Below, one piece after another: positions 20,516 through 32,939 of a stretch of DNA of 64,000 nt. Every line of letters starts with the position of its first letter. The stretch's first letter is position 1. The stretch lies in assembly GCA_037501455.1 (NCBI GenBank), contig CM074864.1:59456001-59520000 (forward strand), given 5' to 3'. The translations under genes were made by a program, and so were the position numbers. The DNA comes from Lantana camara. Taxonomy: Eukaryota > Streptophyta > Magnoliopsida > Lamiales > Verbenaceae. The notes under the pieces are model-generated. The model worked only from the letters and a program-made list of their open reading frames with translations. It was not told the DNA's origin and searched no databases.

Positions 20516-22573
20516 TGCTGGGAGGTGGGCCCAGAACAGTAGCGGTCCTGGACCACATTTTAAAATTTTGTTTATAATACAAGTATTAAAATATTTCCAA
20601 AACATTTTAATACAATAGCGGAAGATTAGCCGGATCTACTCAAGTATATATATGCAATTGATAATAAATTTTAAATCACTTAAGCAGATAAATATCTAAC
20701 ATGCAATTAACACTTAAGAGCACATAATTTATCATGCTTAAAATAATATAACTGAAAAATATTACTGTACTGCAAACATGGCTATCTAACGGTATTTTTC
20801 TAGCTCCTTGCCCTTTCGTGAGACCGGCAGAGCTTCCCCGTAATATCTCCGGAGAAACCCTTGGAGTGTGGGCTCCGAAAGTATTTCTCTAAATACTTAG
20901 AGAAAATAAACTTTAAACTAGAAAACCCTTTTCAGGGTTTAATCTCCCGAAATTAGGCGTTTTATATATAAACACCTAATTAAAATTAATTCCAAAATAA
21001 ATCGGAATTAACTAGGAGAAAATGGGACTTGATTTCAGAGAAAACAATTAGCCAAAATCATCCCAAAAATGTTGTGAAGAGATGAGGTTGGGATCAGCCT
21101 ATTTATAGGCAAAAATCGGAGGGCATTTTGGTCATTTTACACATAAATGGAAGGGCATTTTGGTCATTTTGTAAACCGCGTACAAACCGCGTCCGTTCGG
21201 GCCAATCAGAACGTGCCACGTGGAAGCTCTCACCGCCGTGAATCTAGCGCCACCAACCACGCGCCACCACGCGCCGTCCAAGTGGTTGGCGCGTGTGCTT
21301 ACACGCACAGGCCACCAGAATTCGCCACGTGTTCGGGTCTGGTCCGACCCGGACCGGCCCAACCCAAATCGAATCTGGGCCGTCCGTTTGCGCTGACGCG
21401 GCGAGATCTACTCCGTCCCGTCAGTGCCACCTCACCCTGACTTGCTGACGTGGCTTGCCACGTCATCCCGATGCCACGTCAGCCTTTTTTTTTTTTTTTT
21501 AAAAAAATTCCGTTTTATTTTCTCCAAAATAAAATTCCGGGCATTTTCAACTCCTTGGAACTTTAAAATAAATCCCTTGACTATTTTCAAACAATTTGAA
21601 AAATCATTTCTCTTTCTCCTTCTAATATTTTCTCTTCGGGTTTTTCAATTGGGGCTTGCAGGGGGACCCGTAGGACTAATTAATTTTAGCTCCAAACGGG
21701 TTAATATATTATCATCTCATGATAGTAATTAATTACCGTTTAACAATATTTAATTCCACTAAATAAATATTATTTCACTCTAAAATTAATTAAATTATTC
21801 ACGAATTTCTCGAATCTAGAATAATTTTGCATTTTACTCCTCCGTGTAGATATCCATGAAAAATAAATTGTAACTACTATCATTTATTTTTCATCTCCAA
21901 TTTGAAATTTATTGATTCGCCTTAAGTTCAAATTCTCTGTATGTGAAACACACTCAACATACAACTTCGGTGACGTATCATGTGAAGTGCTTTGGCCAAA
22001 GTCTTAATTCGAACTTTTGCAAATCTATTTCCCTTCCAGCAAGGCCACAGATTCCTCGATCAATATAACTCTTTAGCACATTTCATGTTGTCACTGAACG
22101 TACAAAGTATTTTGGCCACCCGTTACTGAGACCTCACTTCGAGTATATTACAGTGACTAACACTACATGCCTAAAGCCGAAATATTGTCAGGATTAAGTG
22201 TACAATGCTTCCCGAGATTTTATTCATTTTAGATAGCAGTATAAAATGAATAATCTCAGTGGTCCAGTTCGATGTTTGCAATCCTATTGTAAATCATTAA
22301 TGTGTTATAATTGGAATCACCATTCCCTATGACGAAAGACTAATCATCTTATATAACCACATTATAGTCATGATAAGAACATATTCTTATCTTACCGACT
22401 AGAACTTTAATGACACGTAATTTCGGTATTCAAAGTCTTTTCCTATGAAACACATTTCGTATGAAAATACCACCACACGTCATTAATTATTAATATATGA
22501 AATACTCACAACTCGCTGTAAATTCTGTTTAATTAATTCAACAAATTGAATCTTCAGGGCACTATTCCCAACA
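20516..22573 (-). mobile_element. antisense solo LTR (Copia-type), TSD GTACG
   Basis: On the minus strand it begins TGTTGGGAATAGTGCCC and ends CCTCCCAGCA, a complete TG...CA LTR of 2058 bp. GTACG is duplicated at 20511-20515 and 22574-22578, and no internal region is present, so it is a solo LTR from intra-element recombination. A related, truncated and insertion-disrupted copy is at 32940-35772. Around 21170-21480 it is GC-rich with repeated CCACGT/ACGTGG motifs, and there is a T-run at about 21486-21500. Confidence 0.9.
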
Positions 22574-23226
22574 GTACGGACGAAAATGCCGACCCCCATA
22601 CATTGGGATTTAAGAGAAGAAAAGTCATTAACTAAATTGGAAAAAGAAAAGACCTGGTCCGAGCTGATGCAAGAAACGACAGAAAAGATCCAACCGATCA
22701 AACAAAATATGAAAGCGGCACAAGACAGACAGAAGAGTTACGCAGATAAGAGGAAAAGATTTAGAATTTGAAGTTGGAGATAAAGTATTTTTGCACGTCT
22801 CTCCTAGAAAAGGATTCTCGAGGAGGAAAGTTGAGTCCAAGATACATGGGACCTTTCGAGGTCCTAGATAGAATAGACCCTTAAGCTTACCGTCTCCTTT
22901 TACCTGCTAATCTCACCGAAATCTATAACGTGTTTCACGTATTGCAACTACAAAAGTACTACCCGGATGAAAACCACATCATACCACTCGATGACGTCTC
23001 CTTAGAAGAAAACCTAACATATGAAGAGTTCCCTGTACGTATTCTAGAACGAAAAATTCAAGAACTCCGAAATAAGAAGATCCCTCAGGTAAAAGTGTTG
23101 CGGAGAAATCACGATGTAGAGAAGGTGATGTGGGAACGAGAGGACGTTATGCAGAACGAATATCCCGGACTATTCGATGATATAGGTACGAATCTGGGGA
23201 CCAGATTCCTTTTAAGGAGGCGAGTG
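22574..23226 (+). pseudogene. Gypsy integrase C-terminus and chromodomain
   Basis: Resumes as MPTPIHWDLREEK, then QETTEKIQPIKQNMKAAQDR and, after a frame change near 22770, FEVGDKVFLHVSPRKG and ANLTEIYNVFHVLQLQKYYP. It finishes with PVRILERKIQELRNKKIP and VKVLRRNHDVEKVMWERED, a chromodomain of the Tekay/Del type that directs integration to heterochromatin in related elements. The open frame runs a few codons into the 3' LTR before its stop. Confidence 0.82.
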
Positions 23227-23329
23227 TGTAACGCCCCATAAATTACTGTAGTCGAATATTATATATATTTGTGTTTGTTGAATATTAATATATTATTAAT
23301 TATATTTATTTGGATCTAAATAAATAGAA

Positions 23330-23639
23330 GGGAAAAAGATTTTTTGGCATCCGAACTATGCCCGTTTTTGTAATTTACCATCCAAACAATTTTTCATTGC
23401 AAACCGCCATCCAAGCTTTGCATTTTTGACAAAACGCCATCTAAAGGTGGTTTGGTCCGACGTGTATCTTTTAAGAAAATACCACGTGTCAATTTTTTTT
23501 TCCAAAACCACCAAAAAAAATGGTTTAGATGGTGTTTTGTAAAAAATGCAAAGGTTGGATGGCGGTTTGCAATAAAAAATTGTTTGGATGGTAAATTGCA
23601 AAAACGGGCATAGTTCGGATGCCAAAAAATATTTATCCC
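23330..23639. mobile_element. MULE-type MITE, 310 bp, 9-bp TSD TAAATAGAA
   Basis: Long inverted arms: GATTTTTTGGCATCCGAACT on the left and AGTTCGGATGCCAAAAAATA on the right, with outer GGG/CCC. A 9-bp duplication TAAATAGAA at 23321-23329 and 23640-23648 is characteristic of Mutator-like transposition. The 5' LTR (about 12570) has the empty site. No coding capacity. Confidence 0.9.
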
Positions 23640-25227
23640 TAAATAGAATATAAACTTTTGGGGGTGAAATTAGAATTTTCCAAAAATTTGAGGCAGAAAA
23701 AAAAAATAGTATCAGGCGATTGGCACGCCTGATATACACTCACGTACCCTAAACAATCAACACACACTCCACACCTTCAAACACACGCCTATTTCGCAGA
23801 AAAGAAAAAACGCAGCCATCGTCTTCTTCCAGCCCCATCGGTTCTCAACCAAATCTACAAAAATTATAGTGTTTTTCAATCATCTCGACGAGGAGAACAC
23901 ACCGGTGAAATTGAATTCAAGTTATATTCTAAGACGAAGGAGAAATCGAATCGAAAAACTGATCGAGAAACTTTACCGACGGAGACGATCTCGCCGGAGT
24001 TTTGATCGGCAACCATAGGCCTTTTGAAGAGCTCGGTAAAGCGAACCTATTTCTGGTAATGGACTATTGAAAATCGCAGCGGTGGAGGCACGGTGGTGTC
24101 GCGAGCGTGAATGAACGGCGGCAACAACGTCAGACTTTTTTCGGCGAACTCAAGGTAGGTTTTAACGGGTTAAACATGGGTAATGTATCTATGAAATCAG
24201 TTTTGATTAATTTCGGCTGGTTTAGGTTTAATTTGGGATCTAAATTTCTAGGGTTTAGGTGTAACGCCCCGAATTTCAGACAGTCAGGTACGCTCGACAC
24301 GTGTGGGTTTCGAGCGTTAGGATTTTATTCTATTATTTTTGTCTATTCACTTTATACGTGTTATATTAATTTTGTAAATTGTATTTCGACGTGAATAAGT
24401 GAAAATATATGAAATACGTGTCAACTTGAGAATTCTTGTGTGAATGGTATTTAATTGGTACATGAATTAACTGTCCAAATTGTATTAATTACTTAATTTT
24501 CCTTGATTGCTTACTTCCTCTTATTTAAGGACTAAATTGCATGCAAACCTTTTGGACCTAATTGATCACTTTCCAAACCTTTTATACTTGATTGCATGAC
24601 TTATAAACTTTAAGGATTTAATTACAAATATTACATTCCCCCCCCCCAAAAAAAAATATATCGGTATGCATCTCTTCCACAAGCTTCATTTTTTCATTCC
24701 ATGCTAAACACCCAAATTTGCTTCCTCTCATTACCGAGCCAAACATATCAAGAAGGCAAAGGAGGATTTCATCAAATTCATCAACTCTTTCCAAGAAAAT
24801 TAGTAGTTTTGGAGCTTGATCATCTTCCTCATCTCTTTTCTCCATTTCTTTAGCTCAAGGTTGGTATTTGCATGAATTCATGATTCTTGATCATATTTGA
24901 AATAGCTAGGGTTTGAGAATTATGTACTAGATGGATTAATTGGAGATGGAAGCATGATTATGTGATCATATCTTGAATTATGGCATGAATTGGAGCATGA
25001 ATTCTTGAGTATTTGGCTTGAATGATCAAGTTTGATCATGAACTTGGAAGCTTGGATTCTTGATAATATTTCATGATTTATATGTCTAAGTGTTATATTA
25101 TCATCTTTTGAACATGTATGCATCATACTTCCAGAAATTAATAGCTTTGTTGATCAAAATTGGAACTTGATTGCTTGGTTGCTTGTTTCCCGTAGCATTC
25201 CCCTGTTTCTGCTCTGTTTTTTCTCCA

Positions 25228-25385
25228 GAAATTGAAGGTCGCGCCCGCAACCAAAAATATGCATAAAACTGGTCGCGCCCGCGACCCCATTTTGGCCAAG
25301 TTTCGAGTTTTGGAAAATTGCATGAAAAATTCGGAAAAATACTTGGTCGCGGCCGCGACCATTTTGTGAAGGGCGCGACCCCTGC
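25228..25385. repeat. cluster of GC-rich palindromic motifs in the solo LTR
   Basis: Near-identical motifs GGTCGCGCCCGCAACC, GGTCGCGCCCGCGACC, GGTCGCGGCCGCGACC and GGGCGCGACCCC recur within about 160 bp of otherwise AT-rich DNA. Confidence 0.75.
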
Positions 25386-26068
25386 CAGAAACTGCATTTT
25401 GTCCAACTTCGAACCAACGCCATTTTCACCTCGGTTGGAATTAGAAAGCGTGCCATATAGCGTTGGAAAGGTCTTTGTGTCTAGTTTCATATCCAATAAA
25501 CAAAACTCAATTCCCACTTCTAGAATTTAAGATATTCCAGTTTTCCCTCAACATGTATATTTTCTAAAATTGTCCGTTTTTGCCAAACTTCACCAAAACT
25601 TCTATTATTGCATTCCTTTCACTCTCTTAGCTCCCATATGTGAATTATATGATATATAAACTTGGTTTAGTGATAATTATGTTCTTAATTGACATTCCTT
25701 AAGTGTTATTGCATAACATATTAATTATGATTACGCCGTGCGTCACATTTTGGCATCATTATTGAGTCCTGTCTCACGAGTGCACAAATGTTTCCATTTC
25801 TTGTCCAGTTCTTCTCCAGGGCGGAGATTGTTGATCATGAGCACGTTCACACATCCTTGAGTCGTCGTGTCGCCTATCAGGTGAGGTTTAATTTCTAGTT
25901 ATATAGAACCCGTATAGCCTTTACGTGATTTTTGGCCAAAGGTATTTATATTTATAATTTCATGAAATCACTTATCATTTCAAGCATGTTATTGTTCATG
26001 AATCAAGCAAGTAGGTTATGTTAGTGTGCATGAACCAAGCATGCCATGTTCATGAAAGCAAGTCATGT

Positions 26069-26473
26069 GTTCTCCTGGCTAGGTCCTCCTTAGTGAGGGC
26101 GCTGGGCTGGTCTACGGGCTGGTGGTTGTCCGTCCAATCACAGGAAGAACAATACCTTATCGTGTTCGTGAGTTCTCCTGGCCAGGTCCTCCCTAGTGAG
26201 GGCGCTGGGCTGGTCTTCGGGCTCGTGATTGTCCATCCAATCACAGGAAGAACAATGCCTGTCTAGTGATTGCGTTCTCTTGGCCAGGTCCTCTCTAGTG
26301 AGGGCGCTGGGCTGGTCTTCGGGCTGGTGGTTATCCGTCCAACCACAAGAAGAACAATGCCCTATCGTGTATATGTGTTCTCCTGGCCGGGTTCTCCTGA
26401 GAGAGGGCGCTGGGCTGGTCTTAGAGCTGGTGGTTGTCCGTCCAACCACAGGAGGAACAAACCCTATCGTGTT
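26069..26473. repeat. 103-bp tandem repeat, four copies
   Basis: Units begin at about 26069, 26172, 26274 and 26377, each GTTCTCCTGGCCAGGTCCTC..., GAGGGCGCTGGGCTGGTC, GGTTGTCCGTCCAA, GGAAGAACAATGCC. Copies differ by scattered substitutions. Confidence 0.9.
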
Positions 26474-27501
26474 ACAAGCAAGCCATGTATTGATTGCATG
26501 ATTTCTATTCCATGAATGTGCTAATTGAGTACACTATCGCACGATTGCACAGTAATTGAATTGTGTGATCACCTATTAATTTATAATCAAGCAAGCATGC
26601 TCATGTACATTTGGAGATCGCCATGTATTGATTGCATGAAAATGAACAAGTGTTTAATATTGATAGTTGTATTCTCGGGCGAAGTTATATTATTATTGAA
26701 CTTGTATATTTATATTTTACAAATCTTTACCCGAGAATATAACTTGCATGTTATCTGCGCTAATATGTATTTAAACCCCTCACTCGGTCTTCACAGACTG
26801 ACGCCTCCACCTTTCAGGTTATTGCAGGTGAGCGCTAGGCGGGAGTCGAGTCGAGTCCAGTCTTGGTAGTCGAGTCGTGCACGGTGCATTTTATTTAATT
26901 GTTTATTTATTGTTTAAGGGATTTATGTTATTGCTATTGTTTATTTAGAGATGATAATGTATTGATAAATATAGTAAAGCCTGTTTAGATTGATAAATGA
27001 AACATCGTGACTTGGTAAATGGAAATGCTTGATAAAGATTAGTTTATGCTTCCGCTTTAATTTTGTTGCATGAGTTAGTTATCCCGCCTAGCCTATTGAG
27101 TTATTGCATTGTCACCCGTTCGCTATAGGTTGGTTCATGTACGGATTGGCCATTTCGTATGTGGATTGACCTATAGTGCGGGGGTGTGGCACCTCCACGT
27201 GTCCGGGGTGCTACATTAGGGTTATGATTTAAAAAGGGGATTCCTAATTAAACTCTAACCTGAATTCGTATTGTAAAATTGATGGGCGTAAAAAGACAAA
27301 CGTTCTGGTTATTTTTGGAAAATTTTCCGGTGACATTTAGTGGCGGCGGCATATGGCGTTCCGATGGCGGTCTGGCGACTGCGAATCGCCGGAGAAAAGA
27401 CTGGACATTGCCCTCACCTTTCTGAACTCTCCCGTGTTGTAATATCGAAAAATATGATAAGTGAATTGGTACACTTTGGATTTCAATTATGCTTAAATTG
27501 C

Positions 27502-27581
<80 letters not shown>
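27502..27581. repeat. (AAT)n microsatellite, expanded in the 3' LTR
   Basis: About 26 pure AAT units, against about eight at the homologous site in the 5' LTR (14214-14239). The long poly-Leu or poly-Tyr frames across it are artefacts. Confidence 0.95.
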
Positions 27582-27583
<2 letters not shown>

Positions 27584-29414
27584 CAGTAAATGTAAGTCTG
27601 ATAATGAGACGGATGAATTATTATAACTATAATTATGATTGTAATTATAGTTATAATTATAAGGAATAATAGTAATATTAATAACAACATCAGCTACATT
27701 ACATTGATGTTGTTAGAGTAACAAATAGTTACAGTAATAATTATCATGACTAGCGCCATTATAATTATTAGTGGAATTAACTAATTATAAGGAATAATTA
27801 AAGTTTAACCTTGATTTTGAAATTTGTTTTGACATTAATTTTGATTTTAATCTGGACGCCATAAATTAGAAGGGTATTGAACGCTAAGATTGCTCTAATA
27901 ATATAACATGATATCTCATAATAATAATACAACCTTGGATTTGGACTTGGAAATTTACTATGACTTTGCTTTGATGTGGGCCTCACATATTGGGTTATAC
28001 TGGACAATTTAAACGACTTTGAGGACAGTTTGATCTCTAATAATACTGATTAAATATTTATCGGGATTTATATAATTGTTAATAAAATATAACGATAATT
28101 ATGTATTGTTGCTCATTAACCGATTTATTATTAACTGAGTTAAGATTAAGTTATTAATTAGCAAACTTAGTATTAAATACATTAAGATCAACTAATTGAT
28201 ATCGGTGTGTCATTGAAGTCGATAATTTAGAAACTGTTAATAACGAATAATAGAATATAAGCTTAGCCAATTACATTATAATTGTCAGGTAACTTAAAGC
28301 AACAACAAGCAAATAAGGAAACGCAACAGCCTTGACGAATAGGTGGGAATAACCCCTTCTTGCTGGTGACAAAACATAATCCTCGTACCGTGATCTCTTT
28401 CTCTTTACTTCTATTATTCTATCTGCTTCATTATTCTGGAATTGTTCATTGGCTTATCTTTTGCATTGCTCCTTAAATTACTGAGTTACCTTTTGAACTG
28501 TTTATTGATCTATTCTCTGAATTATCTTCTGAACTGTTTGCTAATATGTTACTGTCTATTGATTTATTCATTGAACTGTTGTTATACTGCATACTGCATG
28601 TTCACTGCCCTGTGTTCTGAGCCTCTGATTGATAGCCATTTTGTTTGAGCTGCTTTGTAAGCCTACTCTAAACCTACCTAAGCCTGATTCTGTAACCGAT
28701 TCTGTAAACCATTGTGAAGGAGAATAACGACTGTGGGGACCCCCAAAGTTCGTTAATTCCTAGGGTCACTCCCTGGGAATGACCATGCGTGCGTCACTGG
28801 TCTCTGTTCTATCCACTGCCACTGACTACTGCCTGGACTGATCATCTGGGAAGGCGATACAAGGCGGGACCTATAACACTTGACCGTCAGTGAACATTAT
28901 CTGATTATCCTGTTCTTCATTTCTGTTACAGTTTTTACCTTCATTCTTTTGATGTGCTCTGCTACCTTTCTGTTCATCATTCTTTTGATGTGTTCTGCTA
29001 TCTTTCTGTTCCTGATGATTGTGATAATTCCCACTGAGTCATTTGACTCACCCTATATTTCCCTCTATTTCGTTTTGTTCTCTAGAGTATATGAATAGAG
29101 GACGCAATGCGGGACAGGGAAATTGAGCTAGGAGAAACCTTATTCTGTCTGGTTTGAATATGATAGCGACTAAATTTCAAGTACAAATATGCTGGTTGAG
29201 GTGAGTTGGTTGGCCTATAGTGACGTATAGTATTACTACACTTTTGAACTTATATAAGTATGTTGACTTTGAATATCCTTAGCATAGTATATTTGTAAAT
29301 CAGTTATGACTTTTGCATTAGTGTTTACATAGGTTTCGAGGAGTGACTGGTATCACCTGACGCCTGGACCAGTGGGCCTATGGAGGCCCCGGGACGGGGC
29401 GCCGCCACAAATAT

Positions 29415-30273
29415 AAACGGTGGAGCATTTAAAAATGTATTAGCGAATAACTATCTTCATAAAATCATAACCTTGCACATAAATTTTCATCCACCATCCC
29501 AAAAATTTATCACATACACAAATTTACTACTAGGTTTGATTGTGGTGATTTTTACATGAGAGTCCCGATTGTTGGAGTGTTCATATTCTTAAAACTTCCC
29601 ATCTAAATTCTTAGGATTTTTGAGTTAATTAATTATTGATGATATTTTATTTGTGAAAATTGATTATTCAGGATTTTGATAAGTAATTATATTGTGTTTT
29701 AGAATAAGTTTGATACAAGAAATGTCTCTTCTGTGCCCGTCGTGGCCGTCGGGCTACCCCATAAGCAAGACCACACCGACAACAAGAAAATTGCTATCGA
29801 GTTTTAGGTGTTAGGTCTTTGTACATGTTCATAGGTCCTATGGATGAGCCAGAAAGTATATCTTGTTCATAGGTTTCATGGTTGACTGTTAATAACGTCT
29901 GAAGTTCTTTGTTACATTTATTACAATATTCGCCCAAAGAAATCTCAATCTTATGGATGACTTCATAACATCTGAAGTTCTTTGTTACATTTATTACGCC
30001 CATAGAAATCTCCGTCTTCTAGCAAAAACGCTAGTCGCACCTGAATTTTGTTAATGGATGCTGAACTACAAACCACGATTATGGAGCAAGGTAGATGCAA
30101 AACAGACGCATCCAAAGCTCAAACACTTTCGCCATATCATGAATACAAAGTGAAATGCTACTGCATTACGATTACGATCGCACATAATTATACACATGAA
30201 TAATTTTATTTAAAAACAAATCTAACTAAACAGATTAAAATAGGCATGATTTTTATAATGCAAAGGAAATAGA
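29415..30273. other. unassigned intergenic DNA
   Basis: No gene or known element is recognised. It contains a 73-bp tandem repeat at 29893-30018. The weak open frames seen here have no familiar motifs. Confidence 0.4.
29893..30018. repeat. 73-bp tandem duplication
   Basis: TCTGAAGTTCTTTGTTACAT recurs at 73-bp spacing, with GAAATCTC(A/C)(A/G)TCTT ending both units. The second unit has a small internal deletion. Confidence 0.75.
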
Positions 30274-30565
30274 GTTAATTACAATTCACCATCATTTTTA
30301 GATTAAATTACAGATACCACCCTTCAAGAAATAAGTAATTACACTTAACTCCCATTTTCGTTTGAAAATTGCTGACGTCAGCAAAAATTTGATTGAAAAC
30401 CTCAAAATACCTTCTGTTGACTTTGGTCAGTTTTTTAATTCCAATATTACCCTGGGGGTTAATTGTAATTAACTATAGTACTATTATGGAGGTTAAGTGT
30501 AATATTTTTAATGAAAATTTTCAACTGTTATTTTTGGACAAAATGTAATTGCTATAATAACTATA
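30274..30565 (+). repeat. foldback element, left arm
   Basis: Inverted counterpart of 48357-48765. It includes an internal small palindrome TTGCTGACGTCAGCAA. Confidence 0.75.
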
Positions 30566-30696
30566 TTCCTCTTTCAACTACAATTTATTAATATAAATTA
30601 AGTATTTATTTTATTATAATATTGTAAGGTAAAAAGTAAGAATTAATTAATTATAATTAACGATCAATAAAAAATATAATTAATTGTGAAAATTTT

Positions 30697-32615
30697 TGTT
30701 AGGAATAGTGCCCTAGAAAGCCAATTGAATATCCGCTTTGTACTTTTCCATATTGTAATCACAGACAATCTTTGAATAAAATAACGAATTGAGGCAACAC
30801 TTCTTTATATGCTCTTGTTTAGTATGCGTTTACTTTATCTGTGCATGTATGAGAACTCTCCTAATCCTGATGACTTTAGGACTCTACCATTTAGGTGAAA
30901 TGGTTCATGAAACGAGCCCTATATCATATAAGTCATGATTAGTAAAATGCTCCAAGCCGATGAGTTCTACCGACAGTGGGAGTGTCAACCTGACTCCTCT
31001 AAGGCTTGTTTGTGGGATCACGCCCTTAAGAAGGACCACCTTGTTTCATGGAGGTGCAAAGTGTATAGTTGATACGTGCGTGATACATGAGGGTGCTTAC
31101 TTCCATAAGTAAGTTCACTGAGGTGCCCCGTGTGAGAAGATTCCTAAATGGGAAAGAAAAAATAGAAACTTCCAGATTAGGAAATATCTCACGAGTCATT
31201 GATGTGATTAATTGATCCTTAGACTTGAGGTTCCATGTCACTTTATGAGTTAACTCTGTAGTCATAGGTATAAGCTTTAAAGGGTGTTGCCTTAGACAAC
31301 TGATTCAAGGCTTATGCTGGGGCTGCACAAGTGATTCATGAAAGTGAATGAGAATCAAGAAAGGACCTACACTTGCGTCTGCAAGGTGATCTCTTATTGC
31401 GTAAGTCATTCATATACCATATGGAGTCCTTGGCCAAGGCAGTAGATCAAGACACCAAGAAAAGGGTTTCTTGGATTGAGATCAAATGGATATGAAATGC
31501 ACTTTGCTTTAAGATCGGATTATTAGGGTTCTGATTATTCCCTTACCCTAGATCTTGGTTGGGAGATAGTAAGTAGGAGGATTGTATCTCACATGAATCA
31601 ATGACTTAAAGGTTCTGTCGAATCTGAACATTCCAATTCAGCTAGGGGTTAAACACCTGTTGCTAGACTATGGTCGTTTAATCTGTGAACTGATTAATTA
31701 ATTAGTGAATTAATTAATTAGGGTCACTGCTAATTGAATTGAGAACCTAGAGGGTCACACACAACAACTTGGTTACATAAGTTACGGCTTTAAAATGAGT
31801 AAACGAGTTAATCGGGCCAAGAGGGTTCCACACGTGTGAAACCACACGTGTGGGTCACGTGAGGAGCACGTGTCCTTGGGACACGTGCCTCACACGTGTA
31901 TATATATATATTAAATAATTAATGTGATTAATTATTTAATAGATTTTGGTTTAATTTTGAATTAAAAAGAAAGTCTTATTTTGGAGAAAAATAATCTATT
32001 TAGTTAATTGCGAGTTAATTAATTAGATAAATAAGTTATTTATTTATCAATAAATAAAGTATAATAATATCCAAAAGGGTTTGGATATTTTAGCTCTCTG
32101 AAAAGTTGATTTGAATTAGAATTCAAAGTCAAAGTCAAAATTACTTGATGATCAAGTAATTAGAGAGAGGGACCAAATCCTTGCCCCAAAAGGACTAGGG
32201 TTCGGCTTTCCCCTCCCTTTCCTAAATATAGGGGAGCTCATGCTCCCCTTAGAGAGTGATTGAAGTCTTTTGGTTCGTGTGTTGAACACCATCCTTTCTC
32301 CAAGATAAATTAAACCCTAGGATAAGCCTAAACACGAACTAGAGAACTAGCATCCATACTAGTTAGATTGTGGTCAAGTTGGTGGACTATTTCTAGAGAG
32401 CTTCAAGTTAGAAGTTTTGAAGATTCGAGCTTTACCAAGGAGAGGGGATCAAGCCGTGAGAAGAGCATTCTTGGGTGGCTTGAAACGCTTCTAGAAAGAT
32501 TATTGAAAAGTAAGTTTCTAATCTCTACGAATTTGGATACACGATTACGAGTCCAAGATCCTTTTGTTGGAAAATTTTTTAAATTCCGCTGCTTTCTGAT
32601 TCCTGTTTTCCAACA
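30697..32615 (+). repeat. Copia A 5' LTR, 1919 bp
   Basis: TGTTAGGAATAGTGCCC to TTTTCCAACA. Distinguishing bases include CCAATTGAATATCC near the start and AAGGCTTGTTTGTG, GCAAAGTGTATAG later. Confidence 0.92.
31831..31898 (+). promoter_or_regulatory. G-box array in LTR A
   Basis: Six CACGTG motifs within 68 bp, followed at once by a TATATATATA run that could act as the TATA region of the LTR promoter. CACGTG is the binding core for bZIP and bHLH factors (ABA and light pathways). Confidence 0.7.
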
Positions 32616-32617
32616 AG

Positions 32618-32630
32618 TGGTATCAGAGCC
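32618..32630 (+). promoter_or_regulatory. Copia A primer-binding site
   Basis: TGGTATCAGAGCC, two bases after the LTR, complementary to initiator tRNA-Met. Confidence 0.88.
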
Positions 32631-32939
32631 ACCTCGTTAATCGTGTTTCTGATTCGTGTCAATTATTCTGAATTTGGTAGAAATTCTTTGTCTTGATGCG
32701 ATTGAGTATTTGTAATTATTCTAGAAAGCCTGAATTACGAAACTGTATTTTTCCTGAAAGTTTCTGAAAACTGTTTTGTAAAATTCGTTTTGAAAACTGT
32801 TTTAGATTTAAAACTGTATAAACTGTTTTTGGATTTCTTGGATTGGTTTTGCTTTTGAACGAAAACACGAAACGAAAACCCGGATTACGACGAACATGCG
32901 AAACCCCGCGCGCGTGGGCTTCACGCGCACCGCCCGCTT
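32631..32939 (+). other. Copia A leader (truncated)
   Basis: Matches the copy B leader from 40054 to about 40382 and then stops matching at the ACCGCCCGC junction. The remaining leader and the gag start have been lost at the junction with the antisense LTR. Confidence 0.7.

Larger units (their letters stand above)
24260..27215 (+). mobile_element. solo LTR of a Gypsy element, 2956 bp, TSD TTAGG
   Basis: TGTAACGCCCCGAATTTCAG... to ...GTCCGGGGTGCTACA, flanked by TTAGG at 24255-24259 and 27216-27220. The 5' LTR shows the unfilled site GGGTTTAGGGTTATG at about 13180. Its start and GTGCGGGGGTGTGGCAC-type end relate it to the LTRs at 51576 and 54880. It holds a 103-bp tandem repeat and GC palindromes. 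Confidence 0.92.
12470..29409 (+). mobile_element. Ty3-gypsy chromovirus (Tekay/Del-like), degenerate, TSD AATAT
   Basis: LTRs begin TGTAACGCCCC and end in CCACA. AATAT is duplicated at 12465-12469 and 29410-29414. The internal order is primer site, gag with zinc knuckles, protease, RT, RNase H, integrase, chromodomain. That order and the very long (about 3 kb) LTRs fit the Tekay/Del clade. Protein regions carry many stops. Later insertions within it are a hAT element (5' LTR), an antisense solo LTR (integrase), a MULE MITE and a solo LTR (3' LTR). Confidence 0.92.
23227..29409 (+). repeat. Gypsy 3' LTR (with three later changes)
   Basis: Starts TGTAACGCCCCATAAATTACTG and ends GCCGCCACA before the TSD. 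Compared with the 5' LTR it contains a 310-bp MULE MITE, a 2956-bp solo LTR and an expanded AAT tract, and it lacks the hAT element. Confidence 0.9.

Noticed and set aside
26069..26473. Regularly spaced repeats resembling a CRISPR array
   Set aside because: The whole 103-bp unit is repeated, without unique spacers, inside a plant LTR.
27248..27690. Poly-Leu, poly-Ile and poly-Tyr open frames
   Set aside because: They are translations of the AAT microsatellite.
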